Below are positions 32,459-40,747 of a stretch of 42,833 nucleotides of DNA, in pieces. The notes under the pieces were generated by a model. That model saw nothing but the letters and a program-made list of their open reading frames with translations. It ran no database searches and was not told the DNA's origin. The stretch is from contig CAZBZV010000038.1 of NCBI GenBank assembly GCA_964496505.1, forward strand, positions 1 through 42,833, given 5' to 3'. The position numbers and the translations under genes were made by a program. Origin of the DNA: JAABVY01 sp964496505 (GTDB lineage Bacteria > Zixibacteria > MSB-5A5 > JAABVY01). The first letter of the stretch is position 1. Every line of letters starts with the position of its first letter.

Positions 32459-33118
32459 TTATTTCTCTTCCCTTTGCAGCGGCCCGAAATACCTCTGAAT
32501 AACCTGCATCTTCTCTCTCACCGCATCATTCGCTCTATGCCGTTCGAACGAATTCTCGGGCTCGCCCACAGAGTCGAAGCGAATCTTATTGGTCTCCTGC
32601 AGATTATTCTCAACCTCGTCAACGAACGATCGGCTGTCCGGATGCAGCATTTGCGTGCCGTCATACAAAAAAGTAATCGTCCGCATCATCGGCTCGGAGA
32701 GCATCGAATTGTCCACCATGCGGTGAAATCCGTCCGGCAGCGGGGTCAAAGTCAGTATGAAAAACAAAAATCCGAGGAACACCCATCCCCGCACCGCGCC
32801 CATAACACCGCCGCCGATTTTATCGGTTTGCCCCAGCGACTGCAACTGCGAGACCTTGTAGAACATGATTACCACAAGGCGGAAGACACCGTATAGAATC
32901 GCCAGTAACAGTACGAAACTGATTATGGCAATTATCATGGGAGAAGCGTCGATATGACGGGCGACCTCGATTGCGATTATGTCGGCATTATTTGTGGTTA
33001 TAATAATGCCTGCGGCCAATGCAAAAAATCTCATGACCGAACGCACAAGACCAATCTTGCTGCCCAGTATGAGAGCTATCAACAGGCCCGCAATCAGCAC
33101 AAAATCAAGCCAATTCAC
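32459..33118 (-). CDS. cvpA: CvpA-family membrane protein
   Basis: A 219-residue inner-membrane protein with four hydrophobic segments in the first 125 residues, starting NWLDFVLIAGLLIALILGSK, the family's typical opening, with GGVMGAVRGWVF later. CvpA was named for colicin V production and is linked to envelope integrity; its mechanism is not settled. The C-terminal tail of about 80 residues is charged and likely cytoplasmic. It is the last gene of the rpsU-yqeY-cvpA run. Confidence 0.88.
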   Translation of the reverse strand: MNWLDFVLIAGLLIALILGSKIGLVRSVMRFFALAAGIIITTNNADIIAIEVARHIDASPMIIAIISFVLLLAILYGVFRLVVIMFYKVSQLQSLGQTDKIGGGVMGAVRGWVFLGFLFFILTLTPLPDGFHRMVDNSMLSEPMMRTITFLYDGTQMLHPDSRSFVDEVENNLQETNKIRFDSVGEPENSFERHRANDAVREKMQVIQRYFGPLQREEK

Positions 33119-33154
33119 ACACAGCCTCCATGCTTTATAAACTGACTGCTCTAA

Positions 33155-33601
33155 TTAACCCTTCAAAAGCCGCGCCACTACGGCCTTAACAGCGCTGCCA
33201 TCCGCTTTACCCTTGACTTTGGGCATAATACCCTTCATTACAATGCCCATATCCGAAGGTCCTTTGGCATCAACCTCCGCAATAACCTCGCGCTCAATCT
33301 TCTCTATCTCCTCCTCGCCCATCTGCTCGGGAAGATAAGTCAGCGCCAGCTCAAGCTCGGCTTTAGTCTTTGATGCATGATCTTCTCGGCCGGCTTTCTC
33401 GGCCTGCTCAAGCGAATCCCGCAACTGTTTAACAGCAGAAGAGAGGACTTGAATTTCCTCCTCTTCCGTCAGTTTGTCATGTTTATCGATCTCTTTATAT
33501 TTAAGGGCCGATTTGAAATTACGCAGGTATGTGAGTTTCTGGGATTCCCGCGCTTTCATAGCCTCTTTTATGTCGGATTCGATACGTTCGCTGATTGTCA
33601 T
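33155..33601 (-). CDS. yqeY: GatB/YqeY-domain protein
   Basis: A 148-residue YqeY protein, similar to the tail domain of the GatB amidotransferase subunit, which binds tRNA. Seen are KARESQKLTYLRNFKSALK, LTYLPEQMGEEEIEKI and DMGIVMKGIMPKVKGKADG, which is the family's C-terminal signature. It may act in tRNA-dependent amidation or tRNA binding, but its own role is not established. It directly follows rpsU (eight bases), the order seen in many bacteria. Confidence 0.94.
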   Translation of the reverse strand: MTISERIESDIKEAMKARESQKLTYLRNFKSALKYKEIDKHDKLTEEEEIQVLSSAVKQLRDSLEQAEKAGREDHASKTKAELELALTYLPEQMGEEEIEKIEREVIAEVDAKGPSDMGIVMKGIMPKVKGKADGSAVKAVVARLLKG

Positions 33602-33609
33602 CAGATCAA

Positions 33610-33795
33610 TTATCTGTCTCTGCGGCGATTTTTTCGTTTGGCCGCATTTATTTTCCTCTTCCTCCGATCGGAGGGTTTTTCGAAATGCTGATGCTTTTTA
33701 ATATCCGAAAGAATTCCGTTCTTCTCGCAGAACTTATTAAAACGTCTCAGTGCTTTTTCAAACGATTCATCATCGCGTACACGTACGCCTACCAA
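33610..33795 (-). CDS. rpsU: 30S ribosomal protein S21
   Basis: S21 binds the 30S subunit near the anti-Shine-Dalgarno end of 16S rRNA. The 61-residue product has RVRDDESFEKALRRFNKF, the family signature, and a lysine/arginine-rich tail ending NRRRDR. The start is a TTG at 33795: AAGGAG at 33810-33805 lies eight bases upstream. The alternative TTG at 33804 directly abuts that AAGGAG and could not be used. A promoter is at 33864-33892. Confidence 0.94.
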   Translation of the reverse strand: MVGVRVRDDESFEKALRRFNKFCEKNGILSDIKKHQHFEKPSDRRKRKINAAKRKNRRRDR

Positions 33796-33825
33796 ATATA
33801 TCAACTCCTTTCAGGTATTCTATCT

Positions 33826-33841
33826 TGCCGAAATATCGGCA
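33826..33841 (-). promoter_or_regulatory. Hairpin in the rpsU leader
   Basis: TGCCGA and TCGGCA form a perfect six-base stem with a four-base loop, 15 bases before the rpsU Shine-Dalgarno, within a predicted leader of about 62 bases. It could serve in control by the ribosomal protein, which is speculation. Confidence 0.4.
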
Positions 33842-33863
33842 GTTACATGTAATATTTCATTTA

Positions 33864-33892
33864 AATATTAAATAATTAATCAGTTATGTCAA
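33864..33892 (-). promoter_or_regulatory. Promoter of rpsU-yqeY-cvpA
   Basis: TTGACA (33892-33887), 17 bases, then AATATT (33869-33864) on the minus strand. The start would be near 33857. Confidence 0.6.
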
Positions 33893-34237
33893 GATTTCTT
33901 TTGCAAATACAATAAATTAGCATAAGGATCACAGCATTTGTTAAAACACCCATAAAAGCCCATGGTTCCGAATAAGTTAGAGAAATCAGAGCAGGCCCGG
34001 CACCGGTTTGAAAGGAAATCCTTATCAGATAGCACAATGCTGATTGATCTATTTTTGGAAAAAAAGCAAATAAATATTGACTTTTTTGCTCTTATGACGG
34101 TTATTTACTTTATGACAACGGTTGTCCCACATTATTTATCCCAGGATTTGCATCCCCAAAGCTGAGCTTTGACGAACTTAATCTGGTGACAATTTAACGG
34201 TAACTTAATTAGAGGATTGTTTATCACGCATCAGGGC
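33893..34237. other. AT-rich intergenic stretch
   Basis: This divergent gap lies between the rpsU promoter and the RNA-binding protein's promoter. A 67-codon frame at 33962-34165 has no Shine-Dalgarno and no recognisable product, so no gene is called. Nothing matching a known RNA was seen. Confidence 0.4.
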
Positions 34238-34243
34238 TATAAT
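34238..34243 (+). promoter_or_regulatory. -10 element of the RNA-binding protein gene
   Basis: A perfect TATAAT. The -35 is poor (candidates around ATTGTT at 34216-34221), so it may depend on an extended -10 or an activator. The start would be about 34250, with a short leader of about 34 bases. Confidence 0.45.
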
Positions 34244-34283
34244 AGGTTAGACTCGATCGTATAAGCATCCTATGGAGAGTAGA

Positions 34284-34607
34284 ATGAATATCTACGTAGG
34301 TAATCTGTCGCACGATACGACAGAGGCGGAACTCAGACGTGCCTTTGAAGCATTCGGCACTGTCGACAAAGTTAACATTATCATGGACAAGTTCAGCGGA
34401 CGCTCGAAAGGCTTTGGGTTTGTTGAAATGGATTCCAAAGAAGAGGCCGAGGCTGCAATGGCCGAGCTTAATAATAAGGAGCTTGACGGCAGAGCATTGA
34501 ATGTCAATGAGGCTCGTCCCCGCCAGGATCGCGGTTCCAGAGGCGGCGGCGGTGGCCGTGGACGCGGCGGCGGCGGTGGTTACGGCGGTAACAGACGCAG
34601 CTGGTAA
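34284..34607 (+). CDS. RRM RNA-binding protein with RGG tail
   Basis: This 107-residue protein has a single RNA recognition motif: RNP2 MNIYVGNLSH at the start and RNP1 KGFGFVEM at about 43-50, then LDGRALNVNEARP. The last 30 residues are Gly/Arg-rich (RGG and GGGG repeats). It is close to cyanobacterial Rbp and plant glycine-rich proteins, which bind RNA under cold or stress. The ATG at 34284 is chosen because GGAGAG lies just upstream; an ATG four codons earlier would place that site inside the gene. The gene is single and followed by a hairpin terminator. Confidence 0.95.
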   Translation: MNIYVGNLSHDTTEAELRRAFEAFGTVDKVNIIMDKFSGRSKGFGFVEMDSKEEAEAAMAELNNKELDGRALNVNEARPRQDRGSRGGGGGRGRGGGGGYGGNRRSW

Positions 34608-34649
34608 TCTTTTGATAAAAGATCGAGACTTTTAATAAAAAGTTTGGAG

Positions 34650-34689
34650 CAAAAAAGCGGCAGGTTTTATACCTGCCGCTTTCTTTTTT
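34650..34689. terminator. Two-way rho-independent terminator
   Basis: AGCGGCAGGT (34656-34665) and ACCTGCCGCT (34671-34680) form a 10-bp stem. A T-run follows on the plus strand, and the A-run at 34651-34656 is a T-run on the minus strand. It can end both the RNA-binding protein gene and the BON gene. Confidence 0.92.
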
Positions 34690-34767
34690 CATAAAACCAG
34701 TTTGCAAAACCTTTAGCGGTTTAGCCTGTTTGATTTGAAATAGCCAGAATCACTCCGTTTCGTGGTC

Positions 34768-35547
34768 TTAACTGCCCTCTTCGGCCGTTACCTTCAGATT
34801 ATTCTTTACATCCAGGGCGTCAGTACGCACTAGAACCTGATTCGTGATCCAGGAGCGGTCATCGAGGTTTTCCACATATCCCATCAATGTTACCACGCCG
34901 TTTTTGACGATGATATGGATTGGCGGGTCGGCCCGGTATGCAAAGCCCTCAAGTCTCGGATCGTTGTAAATCAGACGCGCCGCCTGACGACGAATCTGAT
35001 CATCGCGGGTTGACAGCGGCAGTTCCTTGACGCTGTCGACAACTGTGGTGATTCCGGGCACCTTCATGGCCTCTGATTTGAACTGATCCCTGTACCAGGG
35101 ATCGTTCACCCAGCCCCTGAGAATGGCTGTGCTATCCTTCACAGTTACGGTTATCCAGTCAAAAATATTATAGAATGCATGATTGCGAATATTTTCCGCG
35201 ATCTTATACGCTTTCTGGTTCTCGTTCATCTTTGAGATTTCGATCTTGAGACGGTTATCGACCGAATAGTCCTCGTCGAGACTCATGGCTGCCTCTTTGG
35301 CTCGTCTTTTGTCTTCGGCAGTCGCGACAGTGCCGGTCAGGACTATTGTCTTGTCCCGGACATCTACCTTAATATCGTTGCCGCCGGCGATCAGCCGCTT
35401 ATCGATCTTGTACTTCACGACCTCTTCGACAGCATCGGGTGAGATATCCTGTGACTGTGCTGTGGATCCCAGAGGCATCGCAAGAAGCCCGAAACTGAAG
35501 ATGATACTGAATATAAATATTGATTTTAGCCTTTCCCCTTTGAACAT
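34768..35547 (-). CDS. Exported protein with three BON domains
   Basis: The 259-residue product has a signal peptide (hydrophobic core, cut near STAQ) and three BON domains at about 38-105, 110-175 and 183-255. Each has the turn and glycine pattern, seen in DVRDKTIVLTGTV, TVKDSTAILRGWV and IVKNGVVTLMGYV. BON proteins (OsmY type) bind phospholipids or envelope partners and protect against osmotic stress. AGGAGG lies eight bases before the ATG. It is single and ends at the two-way terminator. Confidence 0.92.
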   Translation of the reverse strand: MFKGERLKSIFIFSIIFSFGLLAMPLGSTAQSQDISPDAVEEVVKYKIDKRLIAGGNDIKVDVRDKTIVLTGTVATAEDKRRAKEAAMSLDEDYSVDNRLKIEISKMNENQKAYKIAENIRNHAFYNIFDWITVTVKDSTAILRGWVNDPWYRDQFKSEAMKVPGITTVVDSVKELPLSTRDDQIRRQAARLIYNDPRLEGFAYRADPPIHIIVKNGVVTLMGYVENLDDRSWITNQVLVRTDALDVKNNLKVTAEEGS

Positions 35548-35704
35548 TTCTGATTCCTCCTTTTAATTAATTTATCAGAAGAATTTTATACTTTCTACTT
35601 AATACATTGCCATACAAGACGATAAGTTCCGAATGATTTTAGAAATAGGGGGGGGCTGGCTCGTCCAGTGCCCGACACAGACTGTGCTTTCACCGGGATA
35701 AGAG

Positions 35705-38122
35705 CTAATCGAATTTGCCTTTTAATCTATGGACTTGCTTAAGATTATTCTCCGCTCTCTGATGATAGATCGGATAATCGCTGGATGTAAATGTTATCAG
35801 TGATCGCCGGAATGACTTTTCCGCCCGGTCAAGCGCGTCAGCATCCCCAAAGATTCTGGCTTCCAAAAGGTCGGTTTCGCCAATGCTCATCAGGGTCTCC
35901 GCATACCAGAATGAATAGCCTTTCTTATCTCTGACTCTTAGAGCCTCGGCATAAGCTTTATATGCTTTTTGAAGATACTCATTTTTATTATCAAACCTGG
36001 CCAGCTCACGATATGCGTTTCCGAGGCGATGATAGACTCTGGCATAATCATCCGGATTCCACTCGGAGTCCAGGAAATCCAGCGCTCTGTCATAAGAATC
36101 TATGGCGGCAATTAACTCGTCCCTGTTTTCATTTATCCATGAAAGAAGACGATGCCCTTTTCCTTTATAATAAACCGCTTTGGCATATTCATTTGAGTCC
36201 TCAAGCGAATCGCAATACTCAACTAATGAGTCAGAGAGGGCCATGGTCTTTTGGGCGTATTCCGGTGCTTTTGTTGTGTACCCCATCTCCCAAAAAGCGG
36301 CAGCATATAGAAATTTTATCTTCTTATAGATATGATCACCGATATGATACTTAAGATATTTTTCGGCTATATTTAAATGTTCGATCATCTTTTGGGCATT
36401 TATCTCCGGTTCGGCATTATAATTCATTTTTGAATATACCTCTGCAATCCCAAGATTTGTTTTTGCAAAGATGAAGGGGTAATCCTCTTCCTGGAATAAC
36501 TCCAATGCCCGATTATAGTATTTAAGCGCAATCTTCAGGTTTTCAGACGGGTTCTCGTATCTTGACCAGGCCATATGGGTTTTTGCAAGCCCATTGTATG
36601 CGCTGAATAAATATTGCGGTCCCTCATGGAAGTTTATATTATCTAGGACTTCGTTATAGTAATCCGCCGATTTTTGAAGATTTTGTTCCTGATCGCTGTG
36701 CTTTGCCATCAGGGAATGGTATTTGCCTGCGGCCAGATTAAGGTAGGCAAACTCGACGGTATTATCATCTTGCCCATATATATCGAATGCTTCATTCAAT
36801 GCCACCCCGGCCTCCTGCATATTCTTTCTGCTGTCTTCAAGCTCCGAGAGCTCCATATAGACATCGGCCAGATACGCTTTCATAAGCGCGTACCTATTTG
36901 AGAGAGCATATTCCTTGTAAACCGTGAAGGAGCGGTTAATTGCGTCCTTGGTTTTTTCCAGCATCTCCCTCGCATTTCCCAGACGGGCGGCCTGCATATA
37001 GACACCCGACAGAAGGGCATTTAACTCAACATACTGAACTGGAATTTTGGAGGGTGAGGTATACGTAAGCATTCCCTCAAACGCCTCAATCGCTTCATTC
37101 AAATAATCCGCATCTCCGGTGTATTCATAAAGATTTGAGTTTGCTAATCCCATTAAAAGGAGGCAACCAGCATATTCGTTGGGCTGATCCTCGGCAGAAA
37201 AATATTTCATGGCCTCCCGGTTAGCATCAATTGCCTTCTGAAGATTCTTCACCGGTTCCCTGAAGAATGCAAGATCGATATGGTACATCCCAAGGATTTT
37301 CATTGCTGAGGCATACTCAAGGATATAGGCATCCGGGGAGAATAATTCCAATGATCTTTGAATATACTGGTAGGAACTGTCCAAGTAGGATGGATCATTA
37401 TACTCATGTGCCAAGAGTGCATAACATTGATATAAATTATTATTGACCGCACCATAGAACTGCGCATTAAAACCGAATTTTAGATTGTTCAAAAGAAATT
37501 TAAAGTGTTCTATAGCCTGCCGGTAATGTTCTGGCCCGCCCCCTGCAAGCGCCAGTGCTTTATTGGCTCGGCCGATATTCATTCTAATGAAATTAACCTT
37601 TTGAAATTCCTTCAGACTTTCATAATAAGCAAATGCCTCTTGCCATGCAGCAATAGCCAGGCGAAGGTTTTCAAGCTTGTCCCGATAAAATGACAGCCGG
37701 AAGTATGATTCACCGAGATCATTCTGCACGCTGGCGTATTCCCTCGGATCCTCTTCGATAGTCGTCAATTCCAGATATTCCTGCAAAAAGCGAATTGCCT
37801 TTTCGGAGTATTCCGGGCGATTTGAGGAAAACAACATTAGTGCATACATATTGCCCAGCCCGCGGACAGCCCTCTTATAACTTTCCAGATGACCGATGGA
37901 AGACGCTCTGGTACGATACTCGTGCAGGCTGCCAATGGCTTTCTCATACTCCCCTGCCCTGGTATAATCGGATGCCTCCTCCAGTTTCAACTGCATGAAC
38001 TCCCTATCCTTGGGAGAGACTTCGGAATCCTTCAAATCCCAGTCGCTTTTGTTTTGGCCCTGCAGTGTGGGATTTATGGAGAGTGCAATAATTACAGCGA
38101 TTATAATTGATGTGACTTTCAT
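35705..38122 (-). CDS. Secreted 805-residue TPR protein, copy 1
   Basis: The product has a signal peptide (cut near LQGQ) and is otherwise a long solenoid of TPR-type helices, at least a dozen units with periods of roughly 40-50 residues, for example LKIALKYYNRALELFQEE and YYNEVLDNINFHEGP. No catalytic domain is seen. Repeat spacing is wider than the standard 34, resembling the TPR units of CHAT-linked and kinesin-light-chain-like proteins. It is second in a pair with the paralogue at 38187-40604, which has exactly the same length; LQKAYKAYAEALRVR is identical in both near the C-terminus. GGAGCCTGC lies before both ATGs. A periplasmic scaffold role is likely but not shown. Confidence 0.8.
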   Translation of the reverse strand: MKVTSIIIAVIIALSINPTLQGQNKSDWDLKDSEVSPKDREFMQLKLEEASDYTRAGEYEKAIGSLHEYRTRASSIGHLESYKRAVRGLGNMYALMLFSSNRPEYSEKAIRFLQEYLELTTIEEDPREYASVQNDLGESYFRLSFYRDKLENLRLAIAAWQEAFAYYESLKEFQKVNFIRMNIGRANKALALAGGGPEHYRQAIEHFKFLLNNLKFGFNAQFYGAVNNNLYQCYALLAHEYNDPSYLDSSYQYIQRSLELFSPDAYILEYASAMKILGMYHIDLAFFREPVKNLQKAIDANREAMKYFSAEDQPNEYAGCLLLMGLANSNLYEYTGDADYLNEAIEAFEGMLTYTSPSKIPVQYVELNALLSGVYMQAARLGNAREMLEKTKDAINRSFTVYKEYALSNRYALMKAYLADVYMELSELEDSRKNMQEAGVALNEAFDIYGQDDNTVEFAYLNLAAGKYHSLMAKHSDQEQNLQKSADYYNEVLDNINFHEGPQYLFSAYNGLAKTHMAWSRYENPSENLKIALKYYNRALELFQEEDYPFIFAKTNLGIAEVYSKMNYNAEPEINAQKMIEHLNIAEKYLKYHIGDHIYKKIKFLYAAAFWEMGYTTKAPEYAQKTMALSDSLVEYCDSLEDSNEYAKAVYYKGKGHRLLSWINENRDELIAAIDSYDRALDFLDSEWNPDDYARVYHRLGNAYRELARFDNKNEYLQKAYKAYAEALRVRDKKGYSFWYAETLMSIGETDLLEARIFGDADALDRAEKSFRRSLITFTSSDYPIYHQRAENNLKQVHRLKGKFD

Positions 38123-38186
38123 TAAGCAGGCTCCGTTTTCTGTCTTATCTGCTTATTATTCCAATCAGCAGAACAGGGAATCTTTT

Positions 38187-40604
38187 TTATTCTGCTTTTA
38201 TTGAAAGGCTCCGGATCTTTTCCAGAATATTTTCTATTCTGCTATGAAATATCGGGTAACCATTTTCAGTAAATGTCAGCGCGGCGCGGCGCAATGATTT
38301 CTCCGCCCTTTCGAGAGCATCGAAATCATTATTCATCCGGGCCTGCAAAAGGTCCGCCTCTGCAATGCTCATCAAGGTCTCTGAGTACCCATAGATGTAA
38401 TCATTCTTTTCCCTGACCCGCAATGCCTCAGCATATGCCTTATAAGCTTTTTGCAGGTTTTCCTCTGAATTTCCAATTTGTGCCAGCTGGCGTAAGGCAT
38501 CACCCATGTCCTGGTAGGTTTGAGAATACTCATATGGATAATTGTCCAGATCAAAAATGTCCAGGGCCTTTTGATAATTGTATATGGCATCGTTCAAATC
38601 CTTCTTGCTTTTGGAGACTTTTCCAACATGCCGTTGAATCTCTCCCAGATTGTGGAGGGCATAACCATAGTAAAGCTCATACCTCGTGGAATCGCAATAT
38701 TCCAAAGTCTTTTCGATGGCCTCCAGAGCTTTCTGTGAATTTGCCAGAGTATCGCTTTCGAATGCAAGGTTCCAGTAGGCTATGCCGTATTGCGTTTTCT
38801 GATTCATGAACAACCTGCTCTGCGGCCGGGAATTTATAAATTCATCAACAATTTCGAGATGTTCGAGAGCGGTATGTGCATTGCCGGCCCGGTTGCGAAT
38901 GTGCGCCAGGAGATTATAGATTTCCGCCATTCTCACCTGAATATCGCAGAATGAGCTGGGACATTCCTCGAAAGAGATTTTTTCCACAGCCTTTTCAAGA
39001 TATCCAAGCGCATCTCTTAAATGCTCCTCCCTCTTCTCGAATCTGGCTTTGTAACAAATCACCCCTGAAATTCCCATCATCGCTTTGCAGTAGTAATCCG
39101 GGCTGTCATTAAACTCAAGCAGTTCGGTTATATTTTCAAAATAATCAACGGCCTTCCTGATATTTGCCTCGCGGTTCTCCACAGTTGCCAATTGGAGATA
39201 AAAGTTTCCTCCTGTTAAGCAGATGTAAGCATAGATTTCCGGATACATCAGGCTGTCTATCGCCGAAATCGCATCATCCAATGCCCGTTTTGCTTTACTT
39301 AAATGCTCGGCTTTATTCTCCACCCTGGAATATTCAGTGTGTATGGCGCTTTGCAGGGCTTTTGATGTGGCGTAAAAGTACAGGTTTTTATCCATACTGA
39401 AAACAGCCAGGGCCTTATTGATGGCCTCCTCCGCCTTAGGAAGAACCTCCCGGGCATTCCGGCTCTCGGCGTAGCGCAGATATACTTCTGCCAGCTTGGA
39501 ATGTATTTCGGCATGCTGCATCGGATTCTGCAAGAATGTGTAAATTTCCGCCTGAGTTTTCCAGGCATCGATTGCTTTTTCCAGGTATTCAACCTTGCTG
39601 TCATGATCGTAAAGCAGATGATATGCCATCGCAATAATACTCACGCAATCGGCATATCTGAATGGAAACTCTTCCCTTTTGATTACGCCCATTGCCTTTT
39701 TAATAGTCTCAATCGCTTTCCGCAAATTCTCTTCAGTATCCTCATAATAGGATAATGCCAGGTAATAGTATTGTGCCAGCGAATACATAGCATAGCTGTA
39801 TTCGATGATATAAGCCTCGGGTGTGAAGACCTCCAGCGATTGTTGAATATATTCATAGGCACTGTCGAGATATATAGGGTCTTTTTCGAATTCGCTCATC
39901 ATGGTGTAACATCTGGCAAGCCTGTTTGTGGCTTTACTGTAGAAATCGACGTGCGTTTCAAGGTTATAAAATGCCAGAGACTGCTTATAAAAATCGATGG
40001 CCTTCCTGATATGCTCCTCCTCCCGCCCGAAAATAGCGAACTGCTCGTGTACATAAGCAAGCTGGAACGTCAAATAATTGAAACTGTCGGTAAGCCCCAG
40101 TTCCTCAAACATAGAGCGCGCCCGATAAAGATAATCAAGGGCCATTTCATGGTTGTAGGCCTGATCGCGGAAGCGGGCCTGCCTGTAAAACGACCATCCC
40201 AGCAGTTCCAGAGCTGTGGCATAATCATCAGGATATTTATCGACATGGGCTTTATCAATATATTCGCTCAAATATCTGATGGCTTTTACGGAATATTCCT
40301 CGAGATTGCTTTTCTCAGACATTAACGAGTATATGTGACCAAGTTTGAATGATGTCATCAGTTCGAGGTACAGGCTTCCCTTTTGCAGCGCAAGTGTGCG
40401 GATTTCATTTATTGCGCTTATAGCCTTGACATAATCACCCTTCTCGAATGCCTCCTTGTACTCATCATATTTCTCGAATACGAAAAACATCTCTTCTCTG
40501 CTGAGCTGGGATAACTCCGACTCAAATACATTTTCCCCTGTCTGTGCCGGGGATACAGATGCAAATAAAAGCAGCATAAGGCTTATTATCAATTTTATTT
40601 TCAT
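38187..40604 (-). CDS. Secreted 805-residue TPR protein, copy 2
   Basis: A signal peptide (cut near SPAQ) precedes a TPR-like solenoid that is collinear with the downstream paralogue from end to end; both mature proteins start with glutamine. Examples are YSVKAIRYLSEYI, HIRKAIDFYKQSLAFY and KKDLNDAIYNYQKALDIFD. Conservation is strongest in the last 120 residues, for example the DALxRAEKSxRR segment, and weaker in the middle. The promoter at 40651-40679 and the Shine-Dalgarno GGAG eight bases before the ATG fit an operon start; the gap to the next gene is 64 bases. No enzyme or membrane domain is seen. Confidence 0.8.
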   Translation of the reverse strand: MKIKLIISLMLLLFASVSPAQTGENVFESELSQLSREEMFFVFEKYDEYKEAFEKGDYVKAISAINEIRTLALQKGSLYLELMTSFKLGHIYSLMSEKSNLEEYSVKAIRYLSEYIDKAHVDKYPDDYATALELLGWSFYRQARFRDQAYNHEMALDYLYRARSMFEELGLTDSFNYLTFQLAYVHEQFAIFGREEEHIRKAIDFYKQSLAFYNLETHVDFYSKATNRLARCYTMMSEFEKDPIYLDSAYEYIQQSLEVFTPEAYIIEYSYAMYSLAQYYYLALSYYEDTEENLRKAIETIKKAMGVIKREEFPFRYADCVSIIAMAYHLLYDHDSKVEYLEKAIDAWKTQAEIYTFLQNPMQHAEIHSKLAEVYLRYAESRNAREVLPKAEEAINKALAVFSMDKNLYFYATSKALQSAIHTEYSRVENKAEHLSKAKRALDDAISAIDSLMYPEIYAYICLTGGNFYLQLATVENREANIRKAVDYFENITELLEFNDSPDYYCKAMMGISGVICYKARFEKREEHLRDALGYLEKAVEKISFEECPSSFCDIQVRMAEIYNLLAHIRNRAGNAHTALEHLEIVDEFINSRPQSRLFMNQKTQYGIAYWNLAFESDTLANSQKALEAIEKTLEYCDSTRYELYYGYALHNLGEIQRHVGKVSKSKKDLNDAIYNYQKALDIFDLDNYPYEYSQTYQDMGDALRQLAQIGNSEENLQKAYKAYAEALRVREKNDYIYGYSETLMSIAEADLLQARMNNDFDALERAEKSLRRAALTFTENGYPIFHSRIENILEKIRSLSIKAE

Positions 40605-40650
40605 GCGGCAGGCTCCATATTTATGCCATCTTTAATGTGTCGCCTACTAT

Positions 40651-40679
40651 TAAATACTCATGCGGCCGTAAAATGTCAA
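40651..40679 (-). promoter_or_regulatory. Promoter of the twin TPR genes
   Basis: TTGACA (40679-40674), 17 bases, then TATTTA (40656-40651) on the minus strand, about 46 bases before the ATG and just past the citrate synthase terminator. Confidence 0.5.
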
Positions 40680-40687
40680 TTTTAAAT

Positions 40688-40716
40688 TAAAAAAGCGCCC
40701 TTTTTCAAGGGCGCTC
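40688..40716 (-). terminator. Rho-independent terminator of citrate synthase
   Basis: On the minus strand AGCGCCCTT and AAGGGCGCT pair around a four-base loop, followed by a run of six T (40694-40689). Confidence 0.92.
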
Positions 40717-40747
40717 TTTATGTCAAACGATGTATGGTCTGAGGTGA

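Noticed and set aside
33962..34165. 67-codon frame in the rpsU to RNA-binding protein gap
   Set aside because: No Shine-Dalgarno, no recognisable product, and AT-rich intergenic composition.
34284..34607. Cold-shock domain protein instead of RRM protein
   Set aside because: RNP1 KGFGFVEM with RNP2 IYVGNL at the start is the RRM arrangement, not that of CspA.
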